Positions 63,665-64,000 of a DNA stretch of 64,000 bases are shown here, one piece after another. How positions within the stretch are numbered: the first letter of the stretch is position 1; each line of letters starts with the position of its first letter. Source of the stretch: Paenibacillus peoriae (GTDB taxonomy: Bacteria; Bacillota; Bacilli; Paenibacillales; Paenibacillaceae); the NCBI RefSeq assembly GCF_022531965.1, contig NZ_CP092831.1:4039001-4103000 (forward strand), given 5' to 3'. The translations under genes and the position numbers were made by a program. The notes beneath the pieces are model-generated. The model was given only the letters and a program-made list of their open reading frames with translations, did no database searches and had not been told where the DNA came from.

Positions 63665-64000
63665 TTATTGCTCAACTACCCCAAAATCATCCACATAAAC
63701 ATATGCTGTACCAGGATTCTTGTAAGCATACACTGTTGCCCTGGTAGCGCCTGCTCCGGTTGTAAAAGGAATGTTTACCATTGTCCAGGATGTACTGTCA
63801 GATGTTGCGGATGCATCCGTTCCTTCAAAGCCATTAACGCCAATCTGAATCCGCTCTCCTATGTCTGCCTTAACCCAGGCGGTACACATATAGCTGGTAT
63901 TAGGACTTAGCCCCGTAAGTACCTGCTCGATACCATCTTCTCCGGGTCCCAATCTAACACTCTTAGAGCCGCTTCTTGGTACCGATACACTTGCAGCAGT
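63665..64000 (-). CDS. 3' end of a secreted protein with carbohydrate-binding module
   Basis: Partial; the open frame continues past the right edge. The visible 111 residues look like a CBM 4/9-type jelly roll: SGSKSVRL, then QVLTGLSPNTSYMCTAWVKAD, RIQIGVNGFEG, WTMVNIPFTTGAGATRATVYAYK and a final AYVYVDDFGVVE. Such modules end many Paenibacillus glycoside hydrolases. The catalytic domain lies outside the window. Confidence 0.75.
   Translation of the reverse strand, partial: TAASVSVPRSGSKSVRLGPGEDGIEQVLTGLSPNTSYMCTAWVKADIGERIQIGVNGFEGTDASATSDSTSWTMVNIPFTTGAGATRATVYAYKNPGTAYVYVDDFGVVEQ

Overview
The window looks like a chromosomal segment of a low-to-moderate GC, spore-former-type Bacillota, most probably Paenibacillus of the P. 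polymyxa group. This is inferred from the content and not tested by alignment. The supporting points are a Bacillus-type narGHJI operon with an NreABC-type sensory system, a ywiC homologue, a chitosanase close to the MH-K1 type, a 2,3-butanediol dehydrogenase, strong AGGAGG ribosome binding sites and frequent TTG/GTG starts. No rRNA, tRNA, CRISPR array or intact insertion sequence was seen.

Region 1 (1-15362) is a nitrate respiration and nitrosative stress block. It holds narGHJI with nreABC downstream, molybdate uptake (modAB, no modC nearby), an Ric/ScdA iron-sulfur repair protein, a HemY/CgoX-type haem oxidase, a radical SAM/SPASM protein, YwiC and hemerythrin-like proteins. A 22-bp element, 20/22 identical between two copies and 16/22 in the third, lies upstream of ric, ywiC and narG. 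It is a candidate operator of the local regulator NreC.

Region 2 (15392-22615) is an accessory locus. A plus-strand unit encodes a WXG100-headed, glycine-zipper-tailed protein (candidate type VII secretion effector), an uncharacterised 278-aa partner and a small membrane protein. Facing it are orphan genes including a DUF1963 protein, a two-TM protein and a protein whose C-terminal half resembles the FtsZ-binding domain of ZipA.

Region 3 (22634-54808) is mostly metabolism, repair and small regulons: a decayed MTA/SAH nucleosidase fragment, an aminotransferase and a MetQ-like lipoprotein; a copper-type (CsoR-like) operator in front of a YdhK lipoprotein; adaA-ogt; the chitosanase; an ArsR-MFS unit with two near-identical operators; AraC/SDR/Atu4866; LacI and bdhA with an FNR-like box; an AraC-siderophore-binding-protein fusion ORF with an internal Fur box; a TerD-VWA protein; a permease and a VanZ-RDD fusion; MarR-nitroreductase; gdhA, thrC and tldD/tldE.

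Region 4 (about 55000-63660) is an AT-rich accessory island. It contains a gene with two LexA-like boxes, a frameshifted membrane protein and a co-directional Mrr-type nuclease / PIN-like nuclease / ParA-type ATPase / two-unknowns array that resembles a defence locus. It also holds an ankyrin protein flanked by decayed small genes. The window ends in the 3' end of a CBM-containing secreted protein.
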